DNA of 64,000 bases from Alteromonas sp. 1_MG-2023 (GTDB lineage: Bacteria > Pseudomonadota > Gammaproteobacteria > Enterobacterales > Alteromonadaceae), in contig NZ_JAUOQH010000010.1 of NCBI RefSeq assembly GCF_030547075.1, positions 1 through 64,000 on the forward strand, in the 5' to 3' direction. A program made the translations under genes and the position numbers. Each line of letters starts with the position of its first letter. Position 1 is the first letter of the stretch. The notes under the pieces are model-generated. The model made no database searches, was not told where the DNA came from, and was given only the letters and a program-made list of their open reading frames with translations. This document shows positions 1 through 8,557 of this stretch, in pieces.

Positions 1-144
1 TACAATCCCGGGTCGAGGCACCATTATTCAGAGAGCCCTGCATGAAAATGCGGGGCTTTTTTGATTTAGGGATTCAGGAACACGCTGGCGTGTCCCTGCG
101 GCTGCACCGCGCGTTACAATCCCGGGTCGAGGCACCATTATTCA
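1..144 (+). repeat. Direct repeat carrying a tRNA 3'-end-like sequence
   Basis: A 30-base sequence beginning TACAATCCCGGGTCGAGGC and running through ACCATTATTCA occurs identically at 1-30 and 115-144, so the repeat period is 114 bp. The part ending in GGCACCA looks like the T-arm and acceptor 3' end of a tRNA with its encoded CCA, but neither copy has the rest of a tRNA in front of it. Each copy is followed by a hairpin terminator. The arrangement resembles the repeats after E. coli tyrT, which carry the tRNA 3' end, so an intact tRNA gene may lie just left of the window; that last point is inference. Confidence 0.6.
34..62 (+). terminator. Rho-independent terminator, first repeat unit
   Basis: The stem AGCCCTGCAT pairs with ATGCGGGGCT (one G-U pair) around a GAAA loop and is followed by six T. 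It ends the first tRNA-tail repeat unit. Confidence 0.75.
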
Positions 145-147
145 AGA

Positions 148-176
148 AGCCCTTGCAGAAATGCGAGGGCTTTTTT
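148..176 (+). terminator. Rho-independent terminator, second repeat unit
   Basis: The stem AGCCCTTGCA pairs with TGCGAGGGCT around a short GAAA loop and is followed by a T run. It is a diverged copy of the terminator at 34-62 and also faces the end of the minus-strand GGDEF gene. Confidence 0.75.
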
Positions 177-237
177 GATCTTCTTTAAATGTCATCTCAG
201 TTGTATCAAATTAGTGCGGCTTGTTGCTGTTTATCGC

Positions 238-1815
238 CTATTTTTGAGCGAAGATAAGATAGTCTTGCGGTGCAGTTATCTTATTTTGTTTTGCTTTATA
301 CATGGCAATATCAGCTAACTTTACTAATGTATTCAAGTTATTGCTCGTATTCGGATAAAAAGCAACGCCTACGCTCATCGATACAATGGTGGGGGTTGTA
401 TCGGAATTAAAATAGAATGGTTTCTTTACTCCATCATTCACTTTTGAAATAACAGCCTTGACCGACTCTTCATCTTCAGCCTGTAGAAGTAGAACAAATT
501 CATCTCCCCCCCAGCGAATTGCTATATCATCTTTACGGATTTTGTCGTTAAGTTGGTCTGATACAAAAATAAGTACTTCATCGCCTGCGTCGTGACCGAA
601 AATATCGTTCACAGCTTTAAACCCGTTAAGATCAATTAACGCTAGTGCAAAGTGTTTACCTTCATTCATTAGCTTAGCAATAAGCTTTTCACCACCATTT
701 CGATTGTAAATTCCTGTTAGAGAGTCGAAGTCTGCTTGTAATGCCAACTTTTGTAATTCACGTTTACGACTAGAAATATCATTTAACGTTATTTGATAAA
801 AACGCTCTTCTTCTTCTGTTATTAGGGGGCTAGCAATCAATTGAACCCACATCGCATTTTTATTTTTACCTGACCTTAGTTTAAACTCTCCCGTGGCAAA
901 TTCGTTACGCCCAAAAGCGTCTAAAAGGGAGGTTTTTACTACAGTAGGGTTTTCAAATAACTCCTCTAATAGCTCACCGTATTCTTGTTTTTTTTCTAGG
1001 CCAATTTTTTCAATAAGGTCGATAAATGCGTTATTTTTAAGTTCGATAATTCCGGTTTCAGTCATTAAAACCGTTGCTGACTTCGCATTTTCAAACAGCA
1101 TCCTAAAACGCTTTTCCAAAAACTCGATTTCTTCTCTTAGTTGCCGCTCTTGGGTGAACTGTTCTTCAACCTTACTTAACAGTTGGTTGGTATCGTGCAC
1201 CAACCCACCAATCTCGCTGCGAGCATGGTGTTCAGGGACTGCAATACGTTGCGTTGTACCGGGGGTGATCTCATGTAGTGAACGTCCTACTCGAAGCATG
1301 GGTGAAATAATGATGTAGTAGGTGATAATTAAAGCAACAATACCAACTACAACTGCTTCTACATATAGCGAATAGCTATTATCGGTACTGATCTTCTCAG
1401 CTTGATGAATGATATAGTCAAAGTCTGGGTATATGTTAAGTTCAGCTAACGATTCTTCAGGCATGAAAGGGTGCTGTACTATAAAAACCCTCGATTCAGT
1501 GTCTTTATTGATCGCTTCGGTAACGTTGAGCTGATAATCCAGGGCTTCACTTTTAATAGACGCTGCGAGAATTTTGTTACTTTTAACTAAACCATTAATT
1601 GCTTCTTTGGCTAAATCTTCATCTTCTAAAAATGCAGCAATGGAAGCGGTTGCGCCAACGGTTCGGAAAAGTTCTTCGATATCGTGATTTGCTTCACTGA
1701 TTTCGTTCTCGTATGTTGAACGATAAAAAAACTCTGCAGTGGTTAATACCACCAACATGGATGCTGCAATCAGAAATAATGAAAACCGAAAACCTAACCC
1801 TTGTATATTAATCAA
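238..1815 (-). CDS. Membrane diguanylate cyclase (HAMP-PAS-GGDEF)
   Basis: This 525-residue protein should make cyclic di-GMP from two GTP at the inner membrane. It has a transmembrane helix at about 8-28, a periplasmic part, a second helix at about 150-172, a HAMP linker, a PAS domain near 235-355 and a C-terminal GGDEF domain. The catalytic motif WGGDEF is intact near residue 435. An RKDD sequence lies five residues before it and fits the RxxD inhibitory site, so product feedback is likely. The start is a TTG overlapping the end of the upstream binding-protein gene by 8 bp, which suggests translational coupling. It is the last gene of a three-gene operon, and I infer that the binding protein feeds ligand information to its periplasmic part. 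Confidence 0.9.
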   Translation of the reverse strand: MINIQGLGFRFSLFLIAASMLVVLTTAEFFYRSTYENEISEANHDIEELFRTVGATASIAAFLEDEDLAKEAINGLVKSNKILAASIKSEALDYQLNVTEAINKDTESRVFIVQHPFMPEESLAELNIYPDFDYIIHQAEKISTDNSYSLYVEAVVVGIVALIITYYIIISPMLRVGRSLHEITPGTTQRIAVPEHHARSEIGGLVHDTNQLLSKVEEQFTQERQLREEIEFLEKRFRMLFENAKSATVLMTETGIIELKNNAFIDLIEKIGLEKKQEYGELLEELFENPTVVKTSLLDAFGRNEFATGEFKLRSGKNKNAMWVQLIASPLITEEEERFYQITLNDISSRKRELQKLALQADFDSLTGIYNRNGGEKLIAKLMNEGKHFALALIDLNGFKAVNDIFGHDAGDEVLIFVSDQLNDKIRKDDIAIRWGGDEFVLLLQAEDEESVKAVISKVNDGVKKPFYFNSDTTPTIVSMSVGVAFYPNTSNNLNTLVKLADIAMYKAKQNKITAPQDYLIFAQK

Positions 1816-2251
1816 AACGATATACTACTTTCATTTTATTGGTGACATACGACTCATAAATATATGCCAAGGCCGATTCATCTTGCTCTAGTCTTTGTTG
1901 AACATCATCTAACGTCTGTTCAATAGCGGGGGGCTTAACCCGGCCTGAAAACTTTAATCTAGACCAATAGGCATTAACACGAGCCAGTGGCAAACCAACT
2001 AACGCTTCGTAAAATTGAGCTTTAAGCTCTGGATCTAATTCAACGTCGATAGGCGTAGCTTCTTTTCCATTAGGAAATGCTGAGTACTTGCCCATGAAAA
2101 GGTCGATTAAGCCTTTTTTATCTAACATTTGCACGTCGCTATTTTGATTTGTAACGACGACGAGTTTCTCTGTCGCGTAAGCACCGCAAGAGTAACTTTG
2201 TAACGTGATTAATATTAAAATAATCAGGGGGAAGCGGCTAAAAAACTTCAT
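1808..2251 (-). CDS. PstS-like periplasmic substrate-binding protein
   Basis: This 147-residue protein has a signal peptide at about 1-26, with a hydrophobic core and a cleavage-like AYA site. The rest resembles the short PstS-type phosphate-binding-like proteins: it opens with LVVVTNQNSDV and has the LFMGKYSAFPNG loop typical of that family. It is much shorter than a full PstS (about 320 residues), and no ABC permease or ATPase is nearby. It sits 9 bp after the barrel gene and overlaps the GGDEF gene by 8 bp. The family is usually annotated as a phosphate ABC transporter binding protein, but the ligand cannot be read from the sequence. A sensor role for the adjacent cyclase is inference. Confidence 0.75.
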   Translation of the reverse strand: MKFFSRFPLIILILITLQSYSCGAYATEKLVVVTNQNSDVQMLDKKGLIDLFMGKYSAFPNGKEATPIDVELDPELKAQFYEALVGLPLARVNAYWSRLKFSGRVKPPAIEQTLDDVQQRLEQDESALAYIYESYVTNKMKVVYRFD

Positions 2252-2260
2252 ATATTCCCC

Positions 2261-3505
2261 CTAAAAGCTAAAACTTAAAGCTAGGAAAAGAGTATGCGCG
2301 ACGCTTTCTTCACTATTCACAACTAACCCATCTCGGGCTCTAAGACCGCTTCCTCGTGCCTCTATATCGGTACGCTCAAGTTGTGCTTTAAAAGCTAGGT
2401 TCTCTTTTAAATCCCAACGCCAGCCTACGGAGATTGATTGCTGGTGGTGTGCCAATGTACTTGCAATTTCTTCCACAAAAATAGCTAGCTCGGCTGTATT
2501 TTCGTTAATAGGAAAACCAGGCTGCTCTTCACTCAAATAATATGCGTCTGTTTTTGCGAATGAATATAAACCGTAAAAAGTATGTGCACCGTAGAAATAG
2601 CTTATATTCAGAAAGCCGTTTAAAGAGTCTCGTAATGCAATCGAGTCGGAATCTATATGAGATAACTCGCCTGAAATCTCCCAACTACCAAGATAGCGAT
2701 TTATGTAAAGTGAGGTGTATTGAATAGTGGCACCTCGTAAGCTTAATGAATTGGCGAAAGCATTAGCCCCGCTCCAGAAAGGTTGTAATTGTGCCACAGT
2801 TGATGCAACGAACGCTGTGTCTGCATTATCATTCTTAGCCTCTGTTTGGGTATGTTTTAATGCAAAGCTCCAATCAAACGAGGCGAACTCAACGCCAATA
2901 GAGCGTAAGTTACTAAATGTTAATGGGCTGTACTCATTACGAGAAAAGTCGCTTTCTCCTTGGCCCCAGAATGCTTTAACGAGTAGATTGAAATCGCGAT
3001 ATGGCCTAAGGTAACTGATGTCCGCACCATCAAAACTTCTGGCTGGTACAATACCATAAACTTCTGTAGGCACTTTTACCCAGGGGTAGGCAATCGAAAC
3101 GTCTCGGGTATCACTAAAGTGAAAGATATCAGCAGCCAGTCTGCCAGCTCTTACCTGCCATGAAGGAGTAACTTCGTATCTAATAAAAGCCATTTGCGTG
3201 ATTGAGTCTATGTTTTGTTCATCTTGTTCCCGATAAACAAATTGCCCAACAAAATCAAGGTTACTTGAAAAGCTGTAGTCGAGCTGTACGCCAATTAAAC
3301 TCAAAGGCTTGAATGCAAAACCGTCCTTTTTAGCCATCTCTTTTTGTGAGCGGTCGGTACGAAATTGGTAATTGCGTGTATCAGCGGTTGCAGAAGCCAA
3401 TGTGCCAAATCCGCTCACTTCTAGCTTTTCCTGTTTTGCAAAAACGCTAGAAGTTATCAGTAAGCTCATCATTACCGCGATAAATGAAAACTGCCTTTTG
3501 ATCAT
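2261..3505 (-). CDS. Outer-membrane beta-barrel (porin-like) protein
   Basis: This 414-residue protein has a Sec signal peptide ending near VFAKQ and a body rich in alternating aromatic and polar residues, as in a beta barrel. It ends in LALSFSF, whose terminal phenylalanine is the usual outer-membrane sorting signal. It is the first gene of the operon, 9 bp before the PstS-like gene. I do not recognise a specific porin family. The association suggests that it admits or binds the ligand sensed by the next two genes, but that is inference. Confidence 0.7.
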   Translation of the reverse strand: MIKRQFSFIAVMMSLLITSSVFAKQEKLEVSGFGTLASATADTRNYQFRTDRSQKEMAKKDGFAFKPLSLIGVQLDYSFSSNLDFVGQFVYREQDEQNIDSITQMAFIRYEVTPSWQVRAGRLAADIFHFSDTRDVSIAYPWVKVPTEVYGIVPARSFDGADISYLRPYRDFNLLVKAFWGQGESDFSRNEYSPLTFSNLRSIGVEFASFDWSFALKHTQTEAKNDNADTAFVASTVAQLQPFWSGANAFANSLSLRGATIQYTSLYINRYLGSWEISGELSHIDSDSIALRDSLNGFLNISYFYGAHTFYGLYSFAKTDAYYLSEEQPGFPINENTAELAIFVEEIASTLAHHQQSISVGWRWDLKENLAFKAQLERTDIEARGSGLRARDGLVVNSEESVAHTLFLALSFSF

Positions 3506-3595
3506 CTACGTCTACCTATTTCGAAGTTGTTTTACTCGCACTATCAAATTCTCAAATTTGTAGCTTTTATTATTACAAGCATAGTCAAGAAATAA

Positions 3596-3625
3596 AAAAA
3601 CCGACTGATAAATCAGCCGGTTTTT
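3596..3625. terminator. Bidirectional hairpin between divergent genes
   Basis: AAACCGACTGA pairs with TCAGCCGGTTT (one mismatch) around a TAAA loop, with an A run before and a T run after. It lies between two divergent genes, where no terminator is expected. The stretch 3506-3843 holds this hairpin, the next one and the repeat tail at 3694-3719, and otherwise nothing I recognise. Confidence 0.7.
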
Positions 3626-3634
3626 ATTCCGAAG

Positions 3635-3666
3635 AGCCCTGAACCGAAAAGGTACGGGGCTTTTTT
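3635..3666 (+). terminator. Terminator, third copy of the repeat family
   Basis: AGCCCTGAACC pairs with GGTACGGGGCT and is followed by TTTTTTGAT. The flanks match the terminators at 34-62 and 148-176, so this is a third, diverged family member lacking the tRNA-like 30-mer. Confidence 0.7.
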
Positions 3667-3693
3667 GATCTAGTCTATTAAATCTAATTAGAC

Positions 3694-3719
3694 GAACACG
3701 CTGGCGTACCCCTGTGGCT
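3694..3719 (+). repeat. Copy of the block found at 78-104
   Basis: The block GAACACGCTGGCGTACCCC and the following TGTGGCT match GAACACGCTGGCGTGTCCC and TGCGGCT at 78-104 in the same orientation. In both places the block lies roughly 20-30 bp after a terminator of the same family. Confidence 0.6.
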
Positions 3720-3843
3720 CCAACCCTGCACAAGCTTAATTAAAGACCTTTACAACATACTTACGTAACTAAAATCGATTGTTTTTTATTCCTATGATAA
3801 TTTAAATATCAATATATTAGCTGTTGTATTGAAAAGGAATTTT

Positions 3844-4740
3844 ATGACGCGATATCTCCTACTGTTTTCTTTATTTCTATCTTTTAAATCATTTAGCGCA
3901 GTCACAGCATGGACGGATTTCATGCTAGATAATGGGCATATTTTTTTACCAGTTTCGATTGAGGGTATTGAGTCTAGAGCTATGTTGGACTCTGGGGCTC
4001 AAATCAATAGTATTAACCGAGCGTTTGTAGGCAAGCATAATCTCACTTTAGATTCAGCACGTTCTGTCAATATTAAGGGCGTTTTTAAGGTAGAGAAAAG
4101 ACGAGCTTATAACAATGTGAAAGTGGATATTTTCGGTACCGAGTTTGAGCTAGACTCTTTGGTAGAAGCCAGTTTAGGTCATCATTCCAATGGCATGTTG
4201 TTAGGTGCAGGCTTTTTCAAAAACTTTATAGTGCAGCTTGATTATTCACGTAGCAAAATACGCCTGATAACAAGAGATACTGTTGATATGGGGGAAATAG
4301 CAAACGTAAAGGCTGTTTCCCAGAAGGGGAGTGGAATGCCCATCGCTGAAATTCATATCAACGGGGTTGCACTGTGGTTACGTATAGATACCGGAAATGC
4401 AGGAACAATTTTAATCGACCGTCGCTCTGCATCAAGAGCAGGATTACTTGAACAGGTAGAGGGTGCTACCACATCGTTTGGCGCAAATAGTTCAGGTGTG
4501 AACGAATTTGCTACCTCTAAAGCGGTAAAATTCGGCCCTTTTGAAATTAGCGACGTAAAAGTAAGTTTTCCAGCAGATGGGCAAAAAACGAATTTAGAGA
4601 GCCAATATGAAAGCGCTGGAACTCGTATAGGTGGAAAGCGTGTCGTGGGGCTAATTGGTTATGACTTATTAAAAGACTTCATTGTTACCCTTGATTATAA
4701 GTTAGGTAAACTTCACATAGCCTTGCCTGAATTAGAATGA
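3844..4740 (+). CDS. Retropepsin-like aspartic protease family protein
   Basis: This 298-residue exported protein has a signal peptide at about 1-19 and two aspartic-protease half-domains. The first contains AMLDSGAQ with the candidate catalytic Asp49, and the second contains LRIDTGNAG with Asp182. Two D-S/T-G motifs in one chain are what a self-contained two-lobed retropepsin-like enzyme needs, whereas many bacterial relatives have only one and dimerise. The ATG at 3844 is chosen because AAAGGA lies just upstream; a TTG 15 bp earlier is less likely. It stands alone. Substrate and activity are unknown. Confidence 0.8.
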   Translation: MTRYLLLFSLFLSFKSFSAVTAWTDFMLDNGHIFLPVSIEGIESRAMLDSGAQINSINRAFVGKHNLTLDSARSVNIKGVFKVEKRRAYNNVKVDIFGTEFELDSLVEASLGHHSNGMLLGAGFFKNFIVQLDYSRSKIRLITRDTVDMGEIANVKAVSQKGSGMPIAEIHINGVALWLRIDTGNAGTILIDRRSASRAGLLEQVEGATTSFGANSSGVNEFATSKAVKFGPFEISDVKVSFPADGQKTNLESQYESAGTRIGGKRVVGLIGYDLLKDFIVTLDYKLGKLHIALPELE

Positions 4741-4835
4741 ATATTTGTAGCTTGTTCTCGGTTCTCCAGCATCAGTTTTCACTGTAAACCCTGTATAATA
4801 GGTAGAATGAGTGAGTCCGTTTGAGGTAATTGGGT

Positions 4836-5009
4836 ATGAACCGTCGTAAAAAGATCATTAAGAAACTTCAGAAAAAAGATAAAAAAGCGAATGCTAAAAT
4901 TCACAAGAGTAATAAGCCTACTTATGTTTCTAAAGCCGAGCGGGAAAAGCTAGCGTTGCAAGCGAATAGCGAAGATCAAAATACCCAGCCTGAAGACGAA
5001 CAAAAGTAA
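4836..5009 (+). CDS. DUF2986 small basic protein
   Basis: This 57-residue reading frame has a good ribosome-binding site (GAGGT) eight bases before the ATG. The product begins MNRRKKIIKKLQKKDKKANA, carries NKPTYVSKAERE in the middle and has an acidic tail. Lysine-rich peptides of this pattern form DUF2986, a short conserved family of marine gammaproteobacteria with no known function. The charge pattern would allow RNA or ribosome binding, but that is a guess. Confidence 0.85.
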   Translation: MNRRKKIIKKLQKKDKKANAKIHKSNKPTYVSKAEREKLALQANSEDQNTQPEDEQK

Positions 5010-5073
5010 CCTATCAAACTCCCTATCAGTTCAAAATGTAACAATTGTAAAAACACTACCTTTTCAGTGTAAA

Positions 5074-5092
5074 GTAAATGAGAATGTTTCGT
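5074..5092. promoter_or_regulatory. Candidate Fur box upstream of the TonB receptor
   Basis: GTAAATGAGAATGTTTCGT matches the 19-bp Fur consensus at 11 positions, with the left half (AATGAGAAT) being much the better. It lies about 35 bp before the receptor start, where a repressor would block transcription. Confidence 0.4.
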
Positions 5093-5127
5093 ATTTAGAA
5101 TAACAAAACATTTAAACGGAGCTTTCC

Positions 5128-7182
5128 TTGAAAAAACGAGTGTTCATTAGTGCGGTTTGCACACTATCCAGCGCGTTTTCCTATGCCCAAGCACAAGAGG
5201 CCGACGAAGCTAATACTGTTGAAACAGCCTCTGTCGAAAAAATCTCGGTAGTAGGTGCTGCAACAAACCTAAGTATTACTGCTGAAGACATCGAGCAATA
5301 CCAAGCTAATGATCTCGCCGATATATTTCGCTACTCGCCTTCAATTAGTGTTGGTGGTTCAGTTGGTGTGGCGCAAAAAATATATATCCGCGGCCTAGAA
5401 GACGCTTATTTAAATGTTACCGTAGATGGTGCGCAACAAACTTCTACGCTGTTTCACCATATTGGCCGTGTCACTATCGACCCAGATTTACTCCAGCAAA
5501 TTGATGTACAAGCAGGTGCTGGTGAAGCAACCAGTGGCCCTGGTGCAATTGGTGGTTCAATTCGTTTTAAAACCAAAGATGCTGACGATCTTTTAGCTGA
5601 AGATGAGCGTTTTGGTGGCCGTGTTAAAGCAAGCTACTTCTCTAATGACGGCACGCGTTATAGCGGCAGCCTTTATGGCAAGCTAAGTAACACATGGGGT
5701 GTGCTAGGTTATTACAGCACTGTCGATCGCGATAACATGGAAGATGGCGACGGAAACGAAATTTACGGTACAGCGGCCGATCAAGACATGTTGTTCCTTA
5801 AAGCCAGTGGTGATATTGCTGAAAACCACTACTTGTCGCTAAGTGTTGAACAACGTGATGAAGAAGGTGAGTTTTCTGCTCGCCCTAACTGGGTAGTATT
5901 AGAAGGTGCAGCACTTTACCCAAGTGAAGCCGAGCGTGATACCTATGTGGCAAACTACCGTTTCGCGCATAGCGATATGGTGTACCTTGAAGCCACCGCC
6001 TATCAAACCGATTCTTCATTCCAAGGTGGCCGTTTTAATTGGTTAGCTGAAATAGACACCTACGGTTTCGATATTCGCAATACCAGCGAAACGGCAAACC
6101 ACAAGTTTGTTTACGGGGTAGATTACCGTAGCGATGAAGTGGAAAGCGGACCAGCCGCAGGAGCGGTAGAGAACGCAGAAGAAAGTAGCGTAACTGGTAT
6201 TTATGCGCAGGGTTACAGTGATATTACCCCTGAACTATTACTAAGCTATGGTGTGCGCTACGACGACTACGACTTCCAGCAACGCATTCTGCTTGAAGAG
6301 TATTACGGTACGCCAGTTACCGACAGCGAAGCCTCGTTAGACGACTCTGAACTAAGCTTCAATGTAGGCGTTGCTTATCAGCTTACCGAAGCTTGGACTT
6401 TAGGGTTAGGTTATGCTGAAGCTGCCAGAGGAAAAGAGATTGGTGATGGTTTCACTATCGACGGTTACCTTTACGATGGCTCGGATATTCCAGTGGTTGC
6501 TGATGATTTGGTACCAGAAACGGTACAAAACATTGAAGCCTCAATTGAATACAGCGCGAACAACTTAAATGCGAGATTAAGCGTTTATAACTCAACCCTA
6601 GATGATGTGATTTTTGAAGGTTATGAAGGAAACTCTGTCTTCAATAACATTGGTACTGTCGAAAGCAGCGGTATTGAATTCGACCTTGCCTATCGCGTAG
6701 ATTCATTCGACTTTTTCTTTGGTTTCTCAACTGCTGATAGTGAACTTGACCCAAGAGAGGGTATTTACAACGTTGATTATTCGTCTATTGATTTGAACGG
6801 TTATGAGTTTGTGGGTTTAGGTAATAGCCGCGGCGATACTATCGTAGTTGGCGTAGATTACGCCGTTAACGCCGATATCAGTGTGGGTACTAGCATTAGA
6901 CAGGTTAGGTCTATTGATATTGATACCTTGCATCAAGCGGTTGATTTGGGTTGGACAGACAGTTTGTATAGCCTAAACAAACCAAGCTACACCCTTGTTG
7001 ATTTATACGGTGAGTGGCAGGCCACAAGCAATATTCTTGTTAACCTAGCAGTGTCTAACTTGTTTGATGAGTACTACATCGACCATTCAAGCGTGGGTGA
7101 CTACAGTGAAGTGTTTGGCTCTGTAATTGGCCCCCATGAAGCAGGTAGGGATATTAGACTATCAGTGTCTTATAACTTCTAG
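5128..7182 (+). CDS. TonB-dependent outer-membrane receptor, FetA/heme-receptor type
   Basis: This 684-residue protein should import an iron compound (siderophore or heme) across the outer membrane using TonB energy. It has a signal peptide (about 1-22), a plug domain at about 40-150 and a 22-strand barrel ending in LSVSYNF, with the terminal phenylalanine outer-membrane proteins need. Plug sequences such as KIYIRGLEDAYLNVTVDGA and DVQAGAGEATSGPGAIGGS resemble the FetA/FrpB and heme-receptor branch. The start is TTG, supported by GGAG six bases upstream. A PepSY protein follows 12 bp later, and a two-component system with a Fur-like site is next door. The substrate is not determined. Confidence 0.88.
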   Translation: MKKRVFISAVCTLSSAFSYAQAQEADEANTVETASVEKISVVGAATNLSITAEDIEQYQANDLADIFRYSPSISVGGSVGVAQKIYIRGLEDAYLNVTVDGAQQTSTLFHHIGRVTIDPDLLQQIDVQAGAGEATSGPGAIGGSIRFKTKDADDLLAEDERFGGRVKASYFSNDGTRYSGSLYGKLSNTWGVLGYYSTVDRDNMEDGDGNEIYGTAADQDMLFLKASGDIAENHYLSLSVEQRDEEGEFSARPNWVVLEGAALYPSEAERDTYVANYRFAHSDMVYLEATAYQTDSSFQGGRFNWLAEIDTYGFDIRNTSETANHKFVYGVDYRSDEVESGPAAGAVENAEESSVTGIYAQGYSDITPELLLSYGVRYDDYDFQQRILLEEYYGTPVTDSEASLDDSELSFNVGVAYQLTEAWTLGLGYAEAARGKEIGDGFTIDGYLYDGSDIPVVADDLVPETVQNIEASIEYSANNLNARLSVYNSTLDDVIFEGYEGNSVFNNIGTVESSGIEFDLAYRVDSFDFFFGFSTADSELDPREGIYNVDYSSIDLNGYEFVGLGNSRGDTIVVGVDYAVNADISVGTSIRQVRSIDIDTLHQAVDLGWTDSLYSLNKPSYTLVDLYGEWQATSNILVNLAVSNLFDEYYIDHSSVGDYSEVFGSVIGPHEAGRDIRLSVSYNF

Positions 7183-7194
7183 TACCCGTAAGTT

Positions 7195-8412
7195 ATGAGT
7201 GCTAAATCTATAAAGAAGTGGGTCTTTTGGGCCCACCTTATTGCCGGCTTAATTGCCGGCATATTTGTTTTATGTATGTCTTTTACAGGCGTATTACTAA
7301 CCTATGAACGGCAAATTGTAGAGTTCAGTGAAAGGCTGCACGATGTAGAGCCGAAACACACAAATACAAACCCAGTAAAACAAAGCAAGGTGCTTGCTAG
7401 TACTGAAGTCAGCTCAGGTAACAGCTCAGGTATCGGCACTGGCAGCAGCACTCGCATTAGCACCGATGAAGTGGTGTCGATACTGCAAACGTTGAAACCT
7501 AATGAGCCGCATATTTATATTCGTTGGGTAAACCGAGAAGGCGCGGCGATTCCTGCATGGGCGGGGCGGCACAGCTTTTTACTACATCCTTATTCCGGCG
7601 AAATTCTTCGAGAAGGCGAAAGCACGGTTGGGAAGTTTTTCCATGTAGTCACCGACTTTCATCGCTATTTATCACTTGCAGGTGACTATCGCGAGGTGGG
7701 CAAAAACATCACGGCTTACGCCAATCTTGTGTTTATCTTTTTGATCGTAAGTGGCCTTTATTTATGGCTACCCAAGCGTTTCAATTTAAGAGCCTTTAAA
7801 CAGCAAACCCTATTACTTAAAACCTATCAAAATTCACATCATAGAAATCGGCAATGGCATTTCGTCTTCGGTATCTGGTGTTTAATACCGCTGTTTGTTA
7901 TTGCCTTAACTGCCACTATTTTCCATTTCGATTGGGCCAATAAAGCCATATACGGCGCCTTTGGTGAAAATGTACCTAAACGAGAGCAGCATGAGGAAAT
8001 TACCAGTTTAGCGGCTGACATAGTGCCTTATGAAACGCTCTTTAAAGCAGCCAAGCAACACGCCAATGCAAATAAGTATGAAGACTGGTATTCAATGTGG
8101 ATGGAAATAGGTGAGCATAAACACGAAGCCCGTTTCTTCATTGATGAAAGCATTGGGCATAGGCAAGAGCTCGCTTATTCGCTTTTTTTCGATACGCAAA
8201 CAGGCGAAGTAACCCAGGTACTAAGAAAACAAGATTGGTCTCTTGGCGGGCAAGCCTGGGGTACGGCACGCTTTTTACATACCGGCGAATACTTTGGGGT
8301 TATTGGACAAACTGTAGCGGGATTGGTGTCATTGCTAGCGTGCGTGCTGGTATATACGGGCATTGTGTTGGCGTGGCGTAGATTAGTCAGCGAGCCCAAA
8401 CGGTTGCGCTAA
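7195..8412 (+). CDS. PepSY-domain inner-membrane protein
   Basis: This 405-residue protein of the PepSY-TM family has four predicted membrane helices, near 10-33, 175-195, 222-245 and 365-390, with periplasmic stretches between. The opening KKWVFWAHLIAGLIAGIF and the next helix with FTGVLLTYER are family hallmarks. Members are commonly encoded beside TonB-dependent siderophore receptors, and some act in reduction of ferric complexes. Here it starts 12 bp after the receptor and is surely cotranscribed. A serine/glycine-rich stretch near residues 68-90 is probably a disordered insert. Confidence 0.87.
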   Translation: MSAKSIKKWVFWAHLIAGLIAGIFVLCMSFTGVLLTYERQIVEFSERLHDVEPKHTNTNPVKQSKVLASTEVSSGNSSGIGTGSSTRISTDEVVSILQTLKPNEPHIYIRWVNREGAAIPAWAGRHSFLLHPYSGEILREGESTVGKFFHVVTDFHRYLSLAGDYREVGKNITAYANLVFIFLIVSGLYLWLPKRFNLRAFKQQTLLLKTYQNSHHRNRQWHFVFGIWCLIPLFVIALTATIFHFDWANKAIYGAFGENVPKREQHEEITSLAADIVPYETLFKAAKQHANANKYEDWYSMWMEIGEHKHEARFFIDESIGHRQELAYSLFFDTQTGEVTQVLRKQDWSLGGQAWGTARFLHTGEYFGVIGQTVAGLVSLLACVLVYTGIVLAWRRLVSEPKRLR

Positions 8413-8476
8413 TAGGATTAGTTCAAACTGTTAGTCAAAACGAGGATTTACAGCGCCGAGTTAGGAGTTTTAGCAA

Positions 8477-8530
8477 AGCCCGTAGTTTAAACATAGCCTC
8501 GAATTTAAGCTTAGCCCGTAGTTAAAGAGT
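8477..8530. repeat. 18-bp tandem repeat, three copies
   Basis: Three consecutive 18-bp units (AGCCCGTAGTTTAAACAT, AGCCTCGAATTTAAGCTT, AGCCCGTAGTTAAAGAGT) fill the gap between the convergent PepSY and sensor-kinase genes. No clear terminator hairpin is present there. Confidence 0.7.
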
Positions 8531-8557
8531 AGATCGTTCAATGGGTACTCGTGTACG

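Noticed and set aside
1..144. A tRNA gene at the left edge
   Set aside because: Only a T-arm/acceptor-like end with CCA is visible; the sequence before the second copy cannot fold into a D-arm, anticodon arm and matching acceptor strand.
893..1318. A 141-codon plus-strand open frame opposite the cyclase gene
   Set aside because: It lies entirely within the well-supported GGDEF gene, has a serine-rich composition typical of antisense frames and matches no family.
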